Source: Lagopus muta
Taxonomy: Eukaryota > Chordata > Aves > Galliformes > Phasianidae
NCBI RefSeq assembly: GCF_023343835.1
Contig: NC_064440.1
Coordinates: 35,161,537 to 35,225,536, forward strand
Direction: 5' to 3'
Length of the DNA: 64,000 bases
The position numbers and the translations under genes were made by a program. This document shows, in pieces, positions 34,701 to 49,700 of the stretch; position 1 is the first letter of the stretch; the number at the start of each line of letters is the position of its first letter. The notes under the pieces were generated by a model. It saw only the letters and a program-made list of their open reading frames with translations, was not told the DNA's origin and did not search any database.

Positions 34701-37700
34701 CCTGAGTATCGGGGATGCAGATGTCTTCTAGAGCTAATTGAAGAAAAGAGTTAACTCAAGGTACAAGAAAGTAATCTCCAAGGAGATTGTGAACAGTTAA
34801 TTGGCTGTAGCTGACACTGAACTTTTTCTAATATGCTTCACAAATAGTAGCAGAGGTGCAAGGTCTTGCACCTGGGTTGTGGCAGCCCTGCTCCAGAACA
34901 AGCTGGAGGATGTAAAGGTGGAACACAGTCCTGGCAAAAAGGACCTGGGGGTCCTGGTGGATGGCAGCTGGGCATGAGCCAGCAGTGTGCTCTAGATGTT
35001 CATTGCAGGGGAGTTGGACTCTGTGACCTTGAAGGATCCTGTCCAACTCAAAGGATTTTGTGACTCTATGATTCTAACTTGTCCTACTGAAAGAAATAAA
35101 AATTCAATCACTTATCAGTCTCCCTTAGGGAAAGACAGATGTAAGCATAGAAGACGTAAAAGCTCTTATTCTGATTATTGTAAATTAATTTTGTCTATTA
35201 TGAGAGGCTCAGTGTTATTGCATCAGGCTTTCAATGATTACTGTTGTAACATCTCATCTCGCTTTCCTTGTTACCAAAACACATTTTTGAGCCAAAGCCA
35301 GATTATATTATTTGTTGCAGCTCGAGGAAATCCAAGGTACCGAATTCCTGAACACCTTCTGAATGAAATGAATGCTGCTAACATGGAGCTGCAAAAAAAG
35401 AGGTATATTAATGTAACTGTACAAACCTTTTCAACAGCATTCTTCATCTACATATCTCAGAAGTGATTTAAAATGAAAGAAACTCATAGAACAGATATAG
35501 AGTCAGCCTCTAAAATGATTCAAAATCATAGATGTTAAGGACTACGAACTTTGTCTTTTACTTGTCCCCCTTCTTCTTGCTAATGGAACTGGATGCAGTT
35601 ACAAAGGAGGAAGGCATAGATGTCTGACAGTTCCCACAAAATTCCTCTTGTTTTGTGTTTTGAGAATGTTTATCTGTAACAGCTTGGAAAAAGAAAGCTT
35701 ACCATCTCCACATCCCTAAAGATAAACTTTGTCATCTTGTTCAGGAAGGTCAAAGCAAGGCGTAGGAATGAGCCCTTCAACAATGTGTTCTGTGCACAAA
35801 ATAAATAATCAAAATCTTCGAGCAGCTTTTTGCATATTCCTTGATGATGGGGGTGGGTGGGGAATGTGACGTTGAATTGAGGGTATCAATTGCACGACAG
35901 CTGCCCAGAAGCATCTCTGAAATAGTTCAGCCATTTGGCAGTGGTCAATTCATCACTTTTTTTTCTGCTGTTATTCTTCCAAGAGCGGAGTATGACTCAG
36001 CAAACAATAGCATTGATTTACATCTCCATTTGGGCACATGTTATAAATTTCACAATGGGGCCTTGCATCCTTCACTTAGTTGGAAAGAGAGTGTTCTAGA
36101 TCTGACTGTTGACAGAAGAAAAACTCTAGGAGACCTTCGACGATCAATTTTCCAGGTATTTGCTCTATTAAACAAACACTTATTTTTACTTGGGCTCCAA
36201 CAGCATTCATGTATTTGTGGCACTACTTTTATTTCAATCAGAAATTTTCCTCAGTACGTGTGGTAGGCTGAGAACTATTTGAATTTTCACAAGAGGAAAC
36301 ATTGGTTTGAGGTCAGCCCTTCAAGTATTTTAAAAGTCATTGACTGATTGGTGAAGCTTTAATTAAGTAGACTTCAAATAATTAGCTTATAAGGGTTATA
36401 ACTGGGCAAGAGTGGTTGGACTAGATCTTAAAGGTCCCCTTGTGATTCTTTGGTTCTAAGAATTGTTACTTTGCAGAACTCTGGAATGTGAAGAGTAACT
36501 CCAGTTTGTGGGCAGACTGGTACTTGCATTTTCGAGGATTTGTCAGGTCTTCATAGGGAATATTTAGAGTAGTTTAAGAGAAAATAAGAGGAAACAATGA
36601 TAAATTTAACTCAGCTATGGATTGTAATGTCTGCAGTTGTACTCTACTGTGTTAAAGGAATGTGACATTTCATGAAAGGTTTTCTGTCTACATCTCAAAC
36701 AAAGCTAACTTGCTCTCTGGAAACAGTTTGCTTACAGGTTACAGCCTTTGGTTGGTATCCAGTTGAAACCATGTTAGTCTACATGGTGACTAGTCTGAAA
36801 GCACAGGTCCTAAATAATCTTGTGTGCTTTCTGTGCCACTGGTCTTGTTGAAGGAAATAACTATAAGCTGTTAATTGTGAAAGTGAGCTTGTTAGCCTCT
36901 GACAGCTTTTGGCAAAGTTATAATTCTGAGTGGTTTGAGTAGTTGCTTACTCAAGTCTTATAACTTTATCTTTTCTTTTCTTACCAATTAGATGATGAAA
37001 TCTTGGGAAGGAGACATGGTTCTCAGTAGTGCTAAACCTTTACCAGCAGGGCTGCACCTTTATCAGGCACTTGATGGTAAGGCTACCACATACAAGAGCT
37101 CAGTGTGATTTGTGTGGATGCTGCAGATTTAAAATGCCAAATGTTTGGGAGGAGCACATTCTGTATTCTGAATTCTGTAAAGGAAAGTACTTGCCTGAAG
37201 AATACATTAATTAATATTAATTAATATTTTAAAATAATCTGCTCTGTCTCCAGCTTTACGTTGCTATGCAACTTCAGGTGTTAGTCCTCAAAAGTCTATC
37301 CAGTCATTGGGCATTTGTGGTCTGTTTCAGAAAACAGGGTGCTACCAGAATGTAACCCAGCTTTGAAAGATACTGACATCAAAATACAGAGGCACCATTG
37401 ATATTCTTTCAAATCTTAGTACAGTTCTTAAAATAACAGTAAGTTTACAATGTTTTGAGGAGTACACGTGGAATATGTAGTAACTAAGTGTATAGATTGA
37501 CTGTGAAATTGCACCTAGATAACCCTCACCAAGCAGCTTTGTCAAATGTTAATGTGAGCCTCAGTTTGCAAGGGAAATTGAATTGAAACCCCTGTGCTGT
37601 GGCCATCTTCACTAAGAGGATGTGTACGTAATGTTGCTCTTGCTACATGAGTAAACCCTGACTTACCCCCTGTAAATTCTGATCACACAGTAACTTTTAT

Positions 37701-40700
37701 AATTACAGACTTCAGACAGTAAAATATGCAGCATTTATCAGCTTACAGCTGACCCTGCACATCTGTTTTGGGGCTGAATAGCTTGACAATTTCCTCTTTT
37801 TAGGAGATGAGCTGACGCTGGACTGCTTTGGGCTGGCGGATGGAGCAGACATTTTTGTGTGGAATGGGAAGGAGGTAAAAAAGAACCGAATATCCTTTCC
37901 CTTTGTCAGTTCTAAAGAAGTAAGCTGCAAATTCCCAGACGTGTTTTTAGAAGCTTCGGTCTGTTTTGCAGATGTGCTGCTGATATGCTAACATTTGGGG
38001 CCACCACTTAGCCCCATCTAGAAAATGACACCTTCACAGTTTGTCACTGTTCCCTTCTGTGTGATGTTAGAGTTATGCAGTGCGGATGATGGTACAGTCA
38101 GGTTCATAGGTGTGTGAATGCACTGCCATTTTATGCTGGAGTATGTTCTGAGAAGACCTGGTGCCTCTTGGAAGAAGATGGGCTGATAGCAATGTGATAA
38201 CAGAAACTTCTGCCCTATGGTGAATCGTTCACCCGTGTTTGTTTGGTCTCCCTGAAGTACTACGCTCATTTTTGATGTTTAATCATCCCTTTAATTTTTA
38301 GACCCTTACTTAAATTTCAAATACTTTCCTAAGTGATTGTGTTGACGCAGTACAAGTCTGCCCTCTGTATCTATTGTGGAGAAAACATTGCTTCAAAAAG
38401 ACTTGTGAAAGTATGCATTTATTTACTGACTTATCAAAAAGAAGCAAAGAAAAGCCAACAAACTCCCTCCAGGTGACAGAGTTGTTCTGCTCTTGCCTGA
38501 TCTTTAGGTAAGGTCTTCAATGCTCCAGCTTCCTACATAGTCAGAGTCTTTATGGCAAGGAGTTACAACCTTGACCTGGGTTGAAGATCAGGAAGGCCGG
38601 ATTTCAAAATGTAACTCTTCTGAACAGCCTCAGTCACATTATTTTTCTTCCTTTTAATATCCCGCAGGGCTAAATTTCACTGCTCTTTATTTGATGGATG
38701 TTGTGTCGTCTGCTTTCACAGTTAGCTATCAGTGTTTTTACTGCACATACAGACTCGAACACACCTTACATTACACTTTCATTTCCTTGTACCTTTGAGT
38801 TACTCTGGTTCTGTTCAGAAGGCGTTCGGTCAAAACTGGTTTATTCCTAATGCTGTGAGAGGATCCACCCTGTTCCAGAAATTTTACTGTTGTCTCTTAT
38901 CAGTGTATAATCTTTTCTGTTTACAATGGAGTGTATTATCAATCACTGTGTAAACACTGCATTCCTTTCTTCAGGTTGGTGGTGTGAAGGTGATGGCAGG
39001 CCCTGATCATCAACCTGTTCTCTTAAACGTTCTTCGTTTAGTGGAGCATAACGAAGGAGGGAAGGGTCAGCATTTCACAGAATCGCAGCGCGTTTTTCCA
39101 TGCAGCACAAAACTGGGCGATCTGCGCAGAGCATTGGCACCAGCAGGAGGAATAATCTTAAAGAATGACTCAGGACATAAAGAAGCCAAGAACTGGGAGG
39201 TTCTTCTTGAAGAACATATGAAGGAAACAGTCAAAACCGTTGGTCTGACAGATGGATGTTCGGTATTAATCTTGGACAGCCATGACCAAAGGTAACCATT
39301 TTGATTGTGGGTATGATTAAACAGAAAGGCAGCTGTGGCAAAATCTGTTCAGTTAAAATACTAGGTGTATGTGTGTGTACATACGTGTGTAAATATGTCT
39401 GTTTTGTGAATCAAGCAGGCATTTTGAGACATTCTAGATTCAAGTTAATATAGTCTTACATTTTTGAGGTCAGACACTTCTCAACCATTAGGTATTTTTT
39501 AACATGCAGATGCAGTCGCATCCTTTGATTTACATTTATGAAGGGAAAGGCCTAATGAGAACAAATTGTGCTGACACATGAAACTTGATGGAATGAGAGA
39601 ACTGAGCTGTATCAGAAGAGTATGCAGCTCTGCTGAACCTCCTCGTTGAATCTCAAGTTGCCAAGAGCAATTTCTGCTCTCGTTTCCCTTCTGAGTTTAT
39701 AGTCCTAAGGCTTCTGTTTTGAGAGATGTGTATATGTGCTAGTTAGATAAATTCTGACTTTCTACTTGAAACAGTTCTGAAACACTGAACCTAAATCAGT
39801 GACAGGAAAAAAAGAACAAACTGTTTCTGTGTAGTAGCAGATCCACAGACAAAGTCTCAAATTTTAGTTATGACTTAGCCTCCTTTATTAGTATTTTTCC
39901 AGAAGGTTTAAATCGTCTCACAAATTGAATTGGATTCTTAATTACCATCAGAAGCTCAGTTTCCATTGAAAGACAGTTACCAAACCAGTTTTTTCAGGTG
40001 AATTTAACAGGGAGCCTAATGGTGCCTGGATTGTACCTGAAGCTGCCACTGTTAGTGACCTTGGCATTGTTGATTTAGTTAAGAGCTTTGGTATTTATCA
40101 ATCTAGCCCAGATAAGATACAGTTTTCCTGTCTTTGACCACCTTTGCACTGCTCGCTTTTACAGCCTGGTGAATATTTCAAGTGGTAACTTGACTGCTTT
40201 TACGTACGACATCAGCTGGCTCCAGGTGAAAAACTTCTGTGGAAGGGATGATGAGGAGAAACACGTTAAAATTACTGCCACAATTGAAACAGTAAGAAGT
40301 CTGATCGTCCAGGGTGTAACGCTAGGTGTTGCCTTGATAAGTTTTTGCCAGAGAAGGTGGGCCAGTTACTAAGGATTGGAGTTAGCATTTGAGCTGATGT
40401 TTCTCTGTGAGACAGTAGCCTGAAGCTTGCACCAGCACAGCACTAGTAACTGAAAGCAGCACAGTTGGTGTGTTAGTCTTTTTGGACCATCCTATAAGCA
40501 TGAAACCATGCCATGAAACCATGAAACCATGCCAGTAAACAAATCCCAAGAGGAGAAAGATATTATTTCCTTTCAGTGCAGGATAAGGAAAAAAATTCTG
40601 TCTTTCCCAAGAAATAGTTTCCTCGGTACCTTTTCTGCTTCTAGATTATTGCCTGTTACACAATGAAGTCCTGCTTAGTACCAAGTGTAAGCTAAGCATT

Positions 40701-43700
40701 TTCAAAATGTTACTTTGTTTCATAAATAGGAAAATCTAAAGATTGTTTTCTTTTCCTTGGAATTCTGTTTCTAAGATGCTTTTCCTTGAGTATGTTGCAT
40801 ATAATAGATGTGCAGGTATCATTTTTATGTATTAATATTAATAAGAAATGTATTTTTAGCTGTGTGTAACGTTAGCAGGAGTAAGAATGTAACGCTGAAA
40901 TCAGTCATTTTGTGAACTGGCATTTGAATAGCAGATGTGTAACTGGCTTTTTTGTTCGGAAGTGTTAATGTTGCTTTCTTTTAGGTGATGTCAGATATCA
41001 AAATGAAAGCAATACAGGAGCTACAGCTACAGGAGGAGCTGGGTAAGTGTTAAACAGGTTTACTTAAAAATCTGGTCATGCTGAAATTTCACAGACTCAC
41101 AGTATGGCTGGGGTTGGCAGGGGCCCAAGCCCTTCTCCAGCAGGGTGCCCAGCATCGTGTCCAGGTGGCTCTGGAGACCTCCAGGGAGGAGATCCCACGG
41201 CCTCTTTGGTCAACCTGTGTCAGTGCTCAGCTTCCTGCACTGCACACAAGTGCTGCCTGATGGGCATAAGGAACCTCCTGTGCTCCAGTCTGTGCCCAGT
41301 GCCTCTGGTCCTGGCACTGGGCACCTCTGACAGGAGCCTGGCTCTGTACTTTTTACACTCTTCAGGTATTTCTAGACATTGCTAAGATCCCCTCTAAGCC
41401 TTATCGTTAACTGCATTCTTCCTTTTTCTGTCAGACAGCTTAAAACAGCAAATGCAGTGCTGTGAAGTGATTACTAGACTTTTTGGAAAGATGAGAGGGT
41501 GCCAAAGATTTAAAATTCTCATAATTCTATGTAAAATAATTCTTTTCCCAAGCTTTAAAAACAAACAAACAAACAAAAACAGTGCAAGTCTTGACGAAAA
41601 TAGATTTTAATTTCCCAGAAGCTATTTGATAGGAGTAATCATGTCAAGTCCCTAGAAATCTAACTCCTGCTGATGTAATATCTCCATCCAGAGTCCTCCA
41701 AGTTAAACTTGCTGTTACCTTAAATATGTTACCTGTCTGAACCTCTGAGCCAAATTTATGATGATTTGAATTGCTTAACACTCCTACCTCTCTTCCCCAC
41801 CCCTTTCTGTTGCAGCAAGTGAAAGCTGTCTTAGACCTGTTGGCAGAAATGGGAAACTTCTCTCTCCAGGTAAATCTGTACACTTATTTTGGTGTAATTC
41901 CATAGCTTAAGCTGGGAGACATGAAGTTTCCCTCTATTAATTTCCGAATTTAACCATAGCCGTTGTTTTCTCTTCTCCAGTTTTATTGTTTACCAGCAGT
42001 ACCAATAAACAACTTGGAGTTAAATATTCAACTTGCTTTTATTACTTTCATGCACCGTGAGCAGCACCTGTCAGCATACCTGCTGTTGTTTATTGACCAC
42101 TGGCCTTATTCTTCAAGGCTTTGGGAATTAACAAACTTCTGTTCTCTGTGCTTGTTTTATAAACTGCCAAGTTTATTAATGATCTGGTGTGAGTCATAGC
42201 TAACAGATCAGAGAACAGATCCATTACAGAGCAGCTTCGTGGACATTCAGGAATCAGAGTCCTTGCTCCATGATTTTCTGTTTCTTGAAACAAAATGGAC
42301 TACGTGCATTTGTTAGAGTAGTGATGGTTGGGGTTGGGTTACTGGATTTCAGTGCAGCTGGAGCAGTGGACTTGAGTACTGTGGTGGTGGAGGAAGCACT
42401 GTTATGCTCCTGTTCACTGTGAGAAAAACAGCTTGTGTCTGTGGTGTGTCAAACACAGTAATGCTTGGACTTCTGCTTTCGTGAGAGTGGAGAAACGTCT
42501 TTGTGCCACACTGTAGTCTTTGATTTAGATGAGCACGTAGTATCCTTGTTGCTGTATAACTGAGTTCCTGAGGGTCTCTGTTCAGCAGAATAGAAGCCCC
42601 AGCATTGCTTTTCTCATTGTTGAGGGGGCAATAAGAAATTGAGTGGATCAGCTTTGTGTTTGCTGGTAAATATTTTCCGTATTTCTGTTTTTCTAATACA
42701 TTTTGTTAGCTAAGTACTACCAGGAGAGCAAGGTTTGGGCATAGGTTTGGGCCAGGTAACCTGCAGATGTCCATTTCAGTCTAAATTCTTCTGTCACTCA
42801 CTGTATATCAAGAGGTGGTTGGGGAGGAACCTTTATACAGATATACTCTAGTCATAGAAGGCTTATGGATTTAGTGTGAACACAGAAAAATAAGTTGTCT
42901 AAATGTCACTGAACATTTTTATCTTTGTCTAAAGAGCAGAGTGAATGGATATTCTCACTAAGCAGCACTTTATGATGATTTCCTTATTTTCCTCTTCCTG
43001 AAGTGCCTGAAGATTATACTGTCAAGGAGGCAGAACTGAAAATGGGAAGCTTGCTGGGGCTGTGTCATGGAAAAGCTCCAACTTCCACTCAGGTATAACA
43101 GAGCAGTGACTGAAAAGAGACTAGAATTTGCTTTTGTGCTTTGTTTACATTTGCCAGTATTTCATGTGGTCCTCTTCTCATCTTTAGAATGGTTGTAGTT
43201 GTAATCACTGGGGGGGGGGGGAATGCTTGCTGAATTTATGTACTGGCAAGAAAGTTTGCACCACTTAGCTCAGTTGCATAAGGCCAAGAACATAAATGTC
43301 AACAGTTAATATGGCTCATTTGACTCACAGTAAATCACTTGTCATTAGTCTGTTTGCAGTGGTCCATCTTCTGATGCTTATAAACTTCTCTAAAGAGCAT
43401 AGAGTGGAAAAAAAAAAAAAAAAAAAAAGGGGGAGATGCTAAGTTTTATATCTGAGTATTTACAATATGGAGGAGGGAAAAACACCATGTATATTTCTGA
43501 AGGTCTAAAGATCAAAGTGTCAAAAGACAGCCAGCAGGCTACTCTTTCATTTGCAGCGTGCTCAGCGCGTGCATATCTGGTTTATGAAGCTCACCTGATG
43601 GCCTTAACTCAATTGCATGTGCTCCTCTAGATTGTTTGCTGTAGCCACAAGTAGCTTCAGTGCTGTTTGACCCATGGCTGGCATGTGATAGCTGATACAG

Positions 43701-46700
43701 TAACTGCATGCAGTAGGGAGAGCCATTTCACACTGTTTCTGTACTTCAGTGTGTTCTGAACAGTTTATGCTTGCATTTTTAGCTCTTTTTATATTTTCTT
43801 ATTGAACGTGAGCACTGTACGAGCCCTGAGATGGAAATCGTTGTGGAAGAGACTGCCTCTGTGAAAGAAGTAAGTCCAGATTCTCTTCAAAGCTTTTTTC
43901 ATGCTTGTGTCAGGTCTGCTGCTCATAGGGAACTTTGCTTCGTGCCCACGAGTCACTTCAGCTAAGGCACAAAGTCAAGGGCAGCGTTTCAGCTCTGAAA
44001 GACCAATGGGGAAGATTGTCTTTAACTTTCACCAAGTAATACTTCACAGTTAAAACAGAAAAATCCAAGGAGATGCCAACGAGCAGTAGGACTTTGTATC
44101 CTCCATCAGTCAAGGACAGTATTAGCGTGATTTGTAAAGGATGATAGGATGTATGCAGGCTGGAAATTAGATAGTCATCTTAAAAGGTTTAATATGTAGC
44201 TCAGCTACTCTGTGCCTATGCAAGTGTAGGAGTTGAACAGGAATTAATCACTCTGGATGTGTTTTATGTTAGAAAATGCTAGTGCTGATTTGCTGAAAAC
44301 TTTATTTTCTAATGCACTACAAGTCTCAACACTTTTTTTTTTTTTTTTAGTGTTTAAATTTAATGCTGGAAAAATCTGGATTATCAGGTTAGTTGTACTA
44401 TATTGTTACCTAACGACCTATTTTAAGGCATTTCCATAACTGTAAGACAGCTCTTGCTATGTTAAAGATAATAAGTTTGCTATGGTCACTTGTGTGTCAC
44501 TGTAATGTGAGGAGGGGGGATGAAACAATTACAAACTTACAGGTTTTTCTCTGATAAAAACTTGACAGTGGAGTTTCCAGCTTTATATTTAATTGAGATA
44601 AAGCAAAGCCCATATTTTCTGGGCTGCTCATTTGGGTGCACGTGCAGGTGGAGGTGTTTGGCTGTTTTCTATTGCAGCCATTGTGTGAGATTAACTTCTT
44701 CAGGAAAAAGACATCCTTAGGTCACTTGGCAAAAAGAAGTTAATAAAATGAGATCATGGTTTGGATGTTGCTTTGGAATCTGATGGCAGGAATTCTTGTC
44801 ACTGAACTTTTGCATGAGGTTTAAGGAAGAGAGACAGCAGCAGCATCACACGTGGATTTGCTGGTTGTACATCCTCCTGTTGATGCTGATGGGGTCTTGG
44901 AGTGGCAGTTTCTCCCAGCTTCAGTAGCAAGCACTCACTGAATGCTGAACATCTTATGGTGATGGCTGCAAATTGAACCATACACCATAAACATAAGTGT
45001 ACTCCTGAAACGTGTTACTGTCAGAATACACGCTGAGCAGTCCAAGAGAAAATGAAGGATTTTGCTCTTGTGCACATGTACACGTGAGTGGAGTAGATAA
45101 TGATGTCTTGAAAATATAAACTTAACCTTTCTTTCCCTGTGGTGTAGTTTGTTTTACTGCCAAGAAACAATGGTCCTGTTTTCGTTGCTTTCTTTTCAAT
45201 GGCCATTTTTGAGAAATTAAATTTGGCTGTGTATAGAGATTTGCAATCTGGCTGCTCTCAAAGAAATGTCAGACTTCACTTCAATTGATCCCACAGTACT
45301 TCTTTTCTCCACAGAAGTGATTGGTGAGCTTTTGTTTAGTTAGGAAAGTCAGAAATGTACCCTGAAAAGAATAAGGAGTATTTTCATGAGTTAAAGAAAG
45401 GAAATGTAGGGAGGTGAGGAATTACCTTTATATCTTCTAAGCCTGAACAACAAAAGGGTGTTTTTAGGGTGTGGGGAGGGGTGTGAAGGTGGCACTTGGT
45501 TCGGTTTATCAGAGTGGTGTTTTAAAACACACAAAGAAGCAAAACAGCCTCAACAATTTCTGCTGTGGGGTTTCCTGTGCTCTTTTTTTTCTTCTTTTCC
45601 CCTGAAATACTGCTGTTGACTCATTAGTTTTCCATGGGGTTATTTTTGTTGTTTGTAGGTGACAGCTGGCATTTGAGAAGGATGGACTGGTGCTTTGAAG
45701 CAGGAGAAGCTTTAAGTCAGGAAGTAAGAGGATCTTAGTTTTGACTTGACTCGTATAATACCTTATTTATTCCACTTTTCCTGTGGAGATTTTTCCTGAG
45801 GAGGAAGTCTGACTGGTGTTTTGGTGTGCTGTGTTACTTCCCGAGACTGTATGAAGCCAGAACCACAGATTGAAATGGGAAACTTATGCACTGCCTCCCG
45901 TTTTCAGGGACTGTTAGTAAGCTACATTGACCTAAGGTCTGGGATCTGAGGGTGCTTGTATCTACAAGCAAGAAATGAGGTGTTAATTGCTAAGAGGTGT
46001 GAAGGAGCTCAACAGGACAGCAGGCTGCTATAGAAGTAATAATAGCCAGGTCCTGTTGCAAAGTTGGCTCCTAGTAGTGAATGCAGAAAAGTAAAACACC
46101 TTGAGCATTTTGCATGCATGGCACCAAAATTAAATAAATCATGCTTTAGGAAGCAAAGCATAAGAGCATACAGGCTCACAAGGACACTGTGCTTTCTCTT
46201 CCTGCAGAATGCTACTCTGAAGGAACTTAATGTTTGCAGAGGAGATACTTTGGTTGTAACTGAAGGAAAGCTTCCACCGAAGGTAAAAGTAGGGTGATTG
46301 TGTTCTTTAGTCAGCTGGCAATCTGGAAACTTGAGCATGGAAGTAATTTCTTCTTCGGATTATTTCAGAATTTTTCAGCTGTGATATTTTTAGTCAAAGA
46401 TAATGAATAATGGTAAATATATGTAACTGTTTTTTATTTAAATGAACACTTACAATGTTCCTTGTCTGTCTATACTCTCTCAATTCCTGTAGTAAAAGTT
46501 TTGCTCGTTTCACCTTCTTTGCTTAGGAGTGTGTCAGTGTTGACAGATCCAGAGGAAATCTGTATTTCTGGCATGCAAGGTTCTTGTGAAGACACAAATC
46601 TTACACTACTATTTCCTCACAAAATGTTCTTTTCTTTTTTAAAAAGTAACTTTTTACGTCAGGTTTTGTGCTGAGGGTTGTGTTTGAAATTGGAGGACCC

Positions 46701-49700
46701 TGCTGGGAAACTCCAGTCAGAAGTGGTCAGGTAAAGTTTCTGTGCTACAGGCTGTTGGCAGGAAGTTGGAACAGAATGCTAAAAGGCTGCAGGGAGCTCT
46801 GGGCAGGCAGCAGAGATGCCAGCACTGCTATTGAATGAATCCAGCTTCCTCTGGCAAGGTTGTATCTATGTCCACATCTCCAGACAAGTGTCACTCCATT
46901 GAATCTGTAACAGTAGATGCCAAGATGGCAGAGCAGGGTGGTGATAATATGTGACATGAGGCTAGACTTTATCACCAAGTATTGTGTGTATAAAGGATGC
47001 CCGTGCCTTTACAAAAGCTCAGAGTTGGGCTGATGGTTGGACTCGGTGATGTGGGTTGTCTTTTCCAACCTTCATGACCCTGTGATTTGAGGTGATTTGA
47101 GGACACGTAGGCTATCTGGCACTTTGTGTTCATTTCTCAGGGTTTCTTGAAAATTCCTATTTGGTGGTTGAAGTTTTCGAGTCAAACGAAACGTGAAGAG
47201 AAGGCACGAGACCAGGTGAATGGGATGACCTGCAAGATGGATGCTTTGCAAGTTTCTCCTGCAGGAGGTGAGCTTGCTTAGTTTTTTAAAAAGGAATTGT
47301 GTTGCCTGTGATAGCACTGAGGGCTTTCAGTCCAAACCTTACTTTAGAATAAAAGTTTTAAAATGCTCCTGAGGCCTGTGAGCAACTGTATGAGTTTCAG
47401 TAGGTTTGTGGTGAAAGAAACCACTTAGGAGGCAGACATCATTTTGTTTTATTAGGCTGAGACTGTTCCTGTTTCATGGCTGTATTTGGTCAAGAATAAT
47501 TTTCTGTTTACCAGTCCAGGCTGTTTACCTGCCAGCAAAACAAATTCCTTCCCCACATTTAAGTCAGTGGCTGTATTACAAGGCACCAACTCAAGGACAG
47601 TGCAGGTGATTGGCTTCAAATGTCACACTCTTAATGTCACATTTAACTCATCAGGGTACATTGCTTTTGGAGAAGCTGTAGGATGAGTGATAAGTAAATC
47701 CTACATTGAATAGCAGACATTACATTCAGAATTCTGTAGGGTTTTTTTTTTCTTCTAAGGATCAAACAAACAAACAAAAAAAAAACCAACAACAAAACCA
47801 ACAGCTTGAGGAGGAAAATCAAGGGGTAGAGAAAGAAGACAAAATGCAATTGGGGAAACCTGCAAATTGGAAAAGGAAAAACAAACAATTTTCCATTCTG
47901 CAGGAAAAATAAAACTCTTCCTTCACTACTGAGCTGTGCTGCAGAGAAATTTGGTTGTTTTGGTTTGAATTTTTTTTCCATTTCTCTCCTTTTCTCGTTA
48001 ATTTTTTTCAGAGTTTGGCTTTTTCCCATGTTTGTTTTGGTAGTGTAGGTAAGAGCAGTTTGCACTTCAACACACTCTGCGTTTCAGAGTCATGGCTGCT
48101 AATTAATCATAATTATGAATTTGAGTAACTGGTCTTAATTTTACAGTGTAGAATTCATCTAGAGTTCTTCCTATTTGGCAGCTAGCAGTGTATTTTATCA
48201 ATTGTACGTTAGGGTTTCTTAAAGTACCTTCAAATATCTAAGTCTCTAAGTGAAATCTCACCTACAGGTGAGTTATCTCTTAGGAAGATATGTGAAGTCA
48301 CTCATTTTTCTATTGTCTCTTTCTTTCTCCCTCTTCTCCTCTTGCCCTCATCCGAAGACTCACCAGAACGCATCCAAGCAGACCTGGATCTGTGCTATGC
48401 TGGCATTACAGAAATAGCAGGCGAATCTTCCTTGGAAGATCTGAAGATGCAGGTTAGATGCTCTCCTGTGTTGGAAATGCACAGCGACACAGTGATTCAT
48501 TGAGCTATATTAATACATATTTCTTATTTCCTTTTCCCTTGTCTCCAGTATGTTCTGATATGGCATTTGCTTATATGCCATGTTCAGTGGTAAGTACCAA
48601 GAGGCAGCTTGAGCATGTAGCTCAGATAATTCCTCAGTATGTTCCCTGCAGTTGCCATTCTACCTGTCATGTGTCCTGAGCTGCAAAAGCCTTCTTGCAC
48701 TTCATCTGGAACTTTGGCTTGCAGCAGTATTTTTATTTCACAATGTAAAAATTATTCATGACAAGCACACACATACAAGCACTTCCTACAGAGCCACTCT
48801 CCATTTCCACATTGTTCTCGTATTGGTTCTTTGCGTGTTTTTGTATGTTGAACCTAATGAATAAAGAGTTGCTTTTGATGCACAGAAAGTCACGTTTGTC
48901 ACTCAGGAAAGTACAGCTTAGTTTCTTCAGCCAGAAACTAAGGTGCCTTGTAGTGCTTTCTTTTTTTTTTTTTTTTTTTTAACCAGAAAACTATGAATTG
49001 AATGCACTTAAAGCAACAATAACAACAAAAACAAACCAGCAAAACCCAGCAAAAGAAAATAAAACAGCTTAATAGAGAATAATTAAAAAGAAAGCTATCA
49101 CAAAGCTCTTCTGTTGGTTAGCTGGTGGGTTGCTCTACTTCACAGTGTGGGAAAGGATTCTTCTGATGCTGATACCAATACTTTCCATATTTGTTGTATC
49201 AATATTGGGTACAACTTCATTTTCACAGTCTCATCCAAACTGCTGGATTTGCATCTCATGAACAAGATGTGCCTTAGCTTGGAAACAGTATTGTGTGCTC
49301 AGTATGATTTGAAAGGAGCTTTTCCAGCACTTGGCTGGAGGTTGTGCTAGCGATTCTTCCAGCCTCATTTCCTCCCAATGATACAAACTTTGGTTAAAAA
49401 AAGAAATTGAATAGTTAAGAAACTGATGGTAAATTTAGAAATGTTGGGAGGGAGTGAAGTCCGACTCGCTGTGAGGTTGGAAAGCAGATCTGTTGGTCAG
49501 ACTCACTGTCTGTGAGTCTCTAACTGGAATAAATCTAAATGCCTTGCCCTGTTTCTAATTGCTTCAGACTAGCAATGAGAATCAGTCCTTTTTCTTTCAT
49601 TGTTTTCCAAGCAGACTGGCCTCTAAAATTATTGAAGAACTGTTTTGGTTTTTCAGGCTCTGACCTTAACACAGTGCCCAGAGCACGTTATCCCACTGCC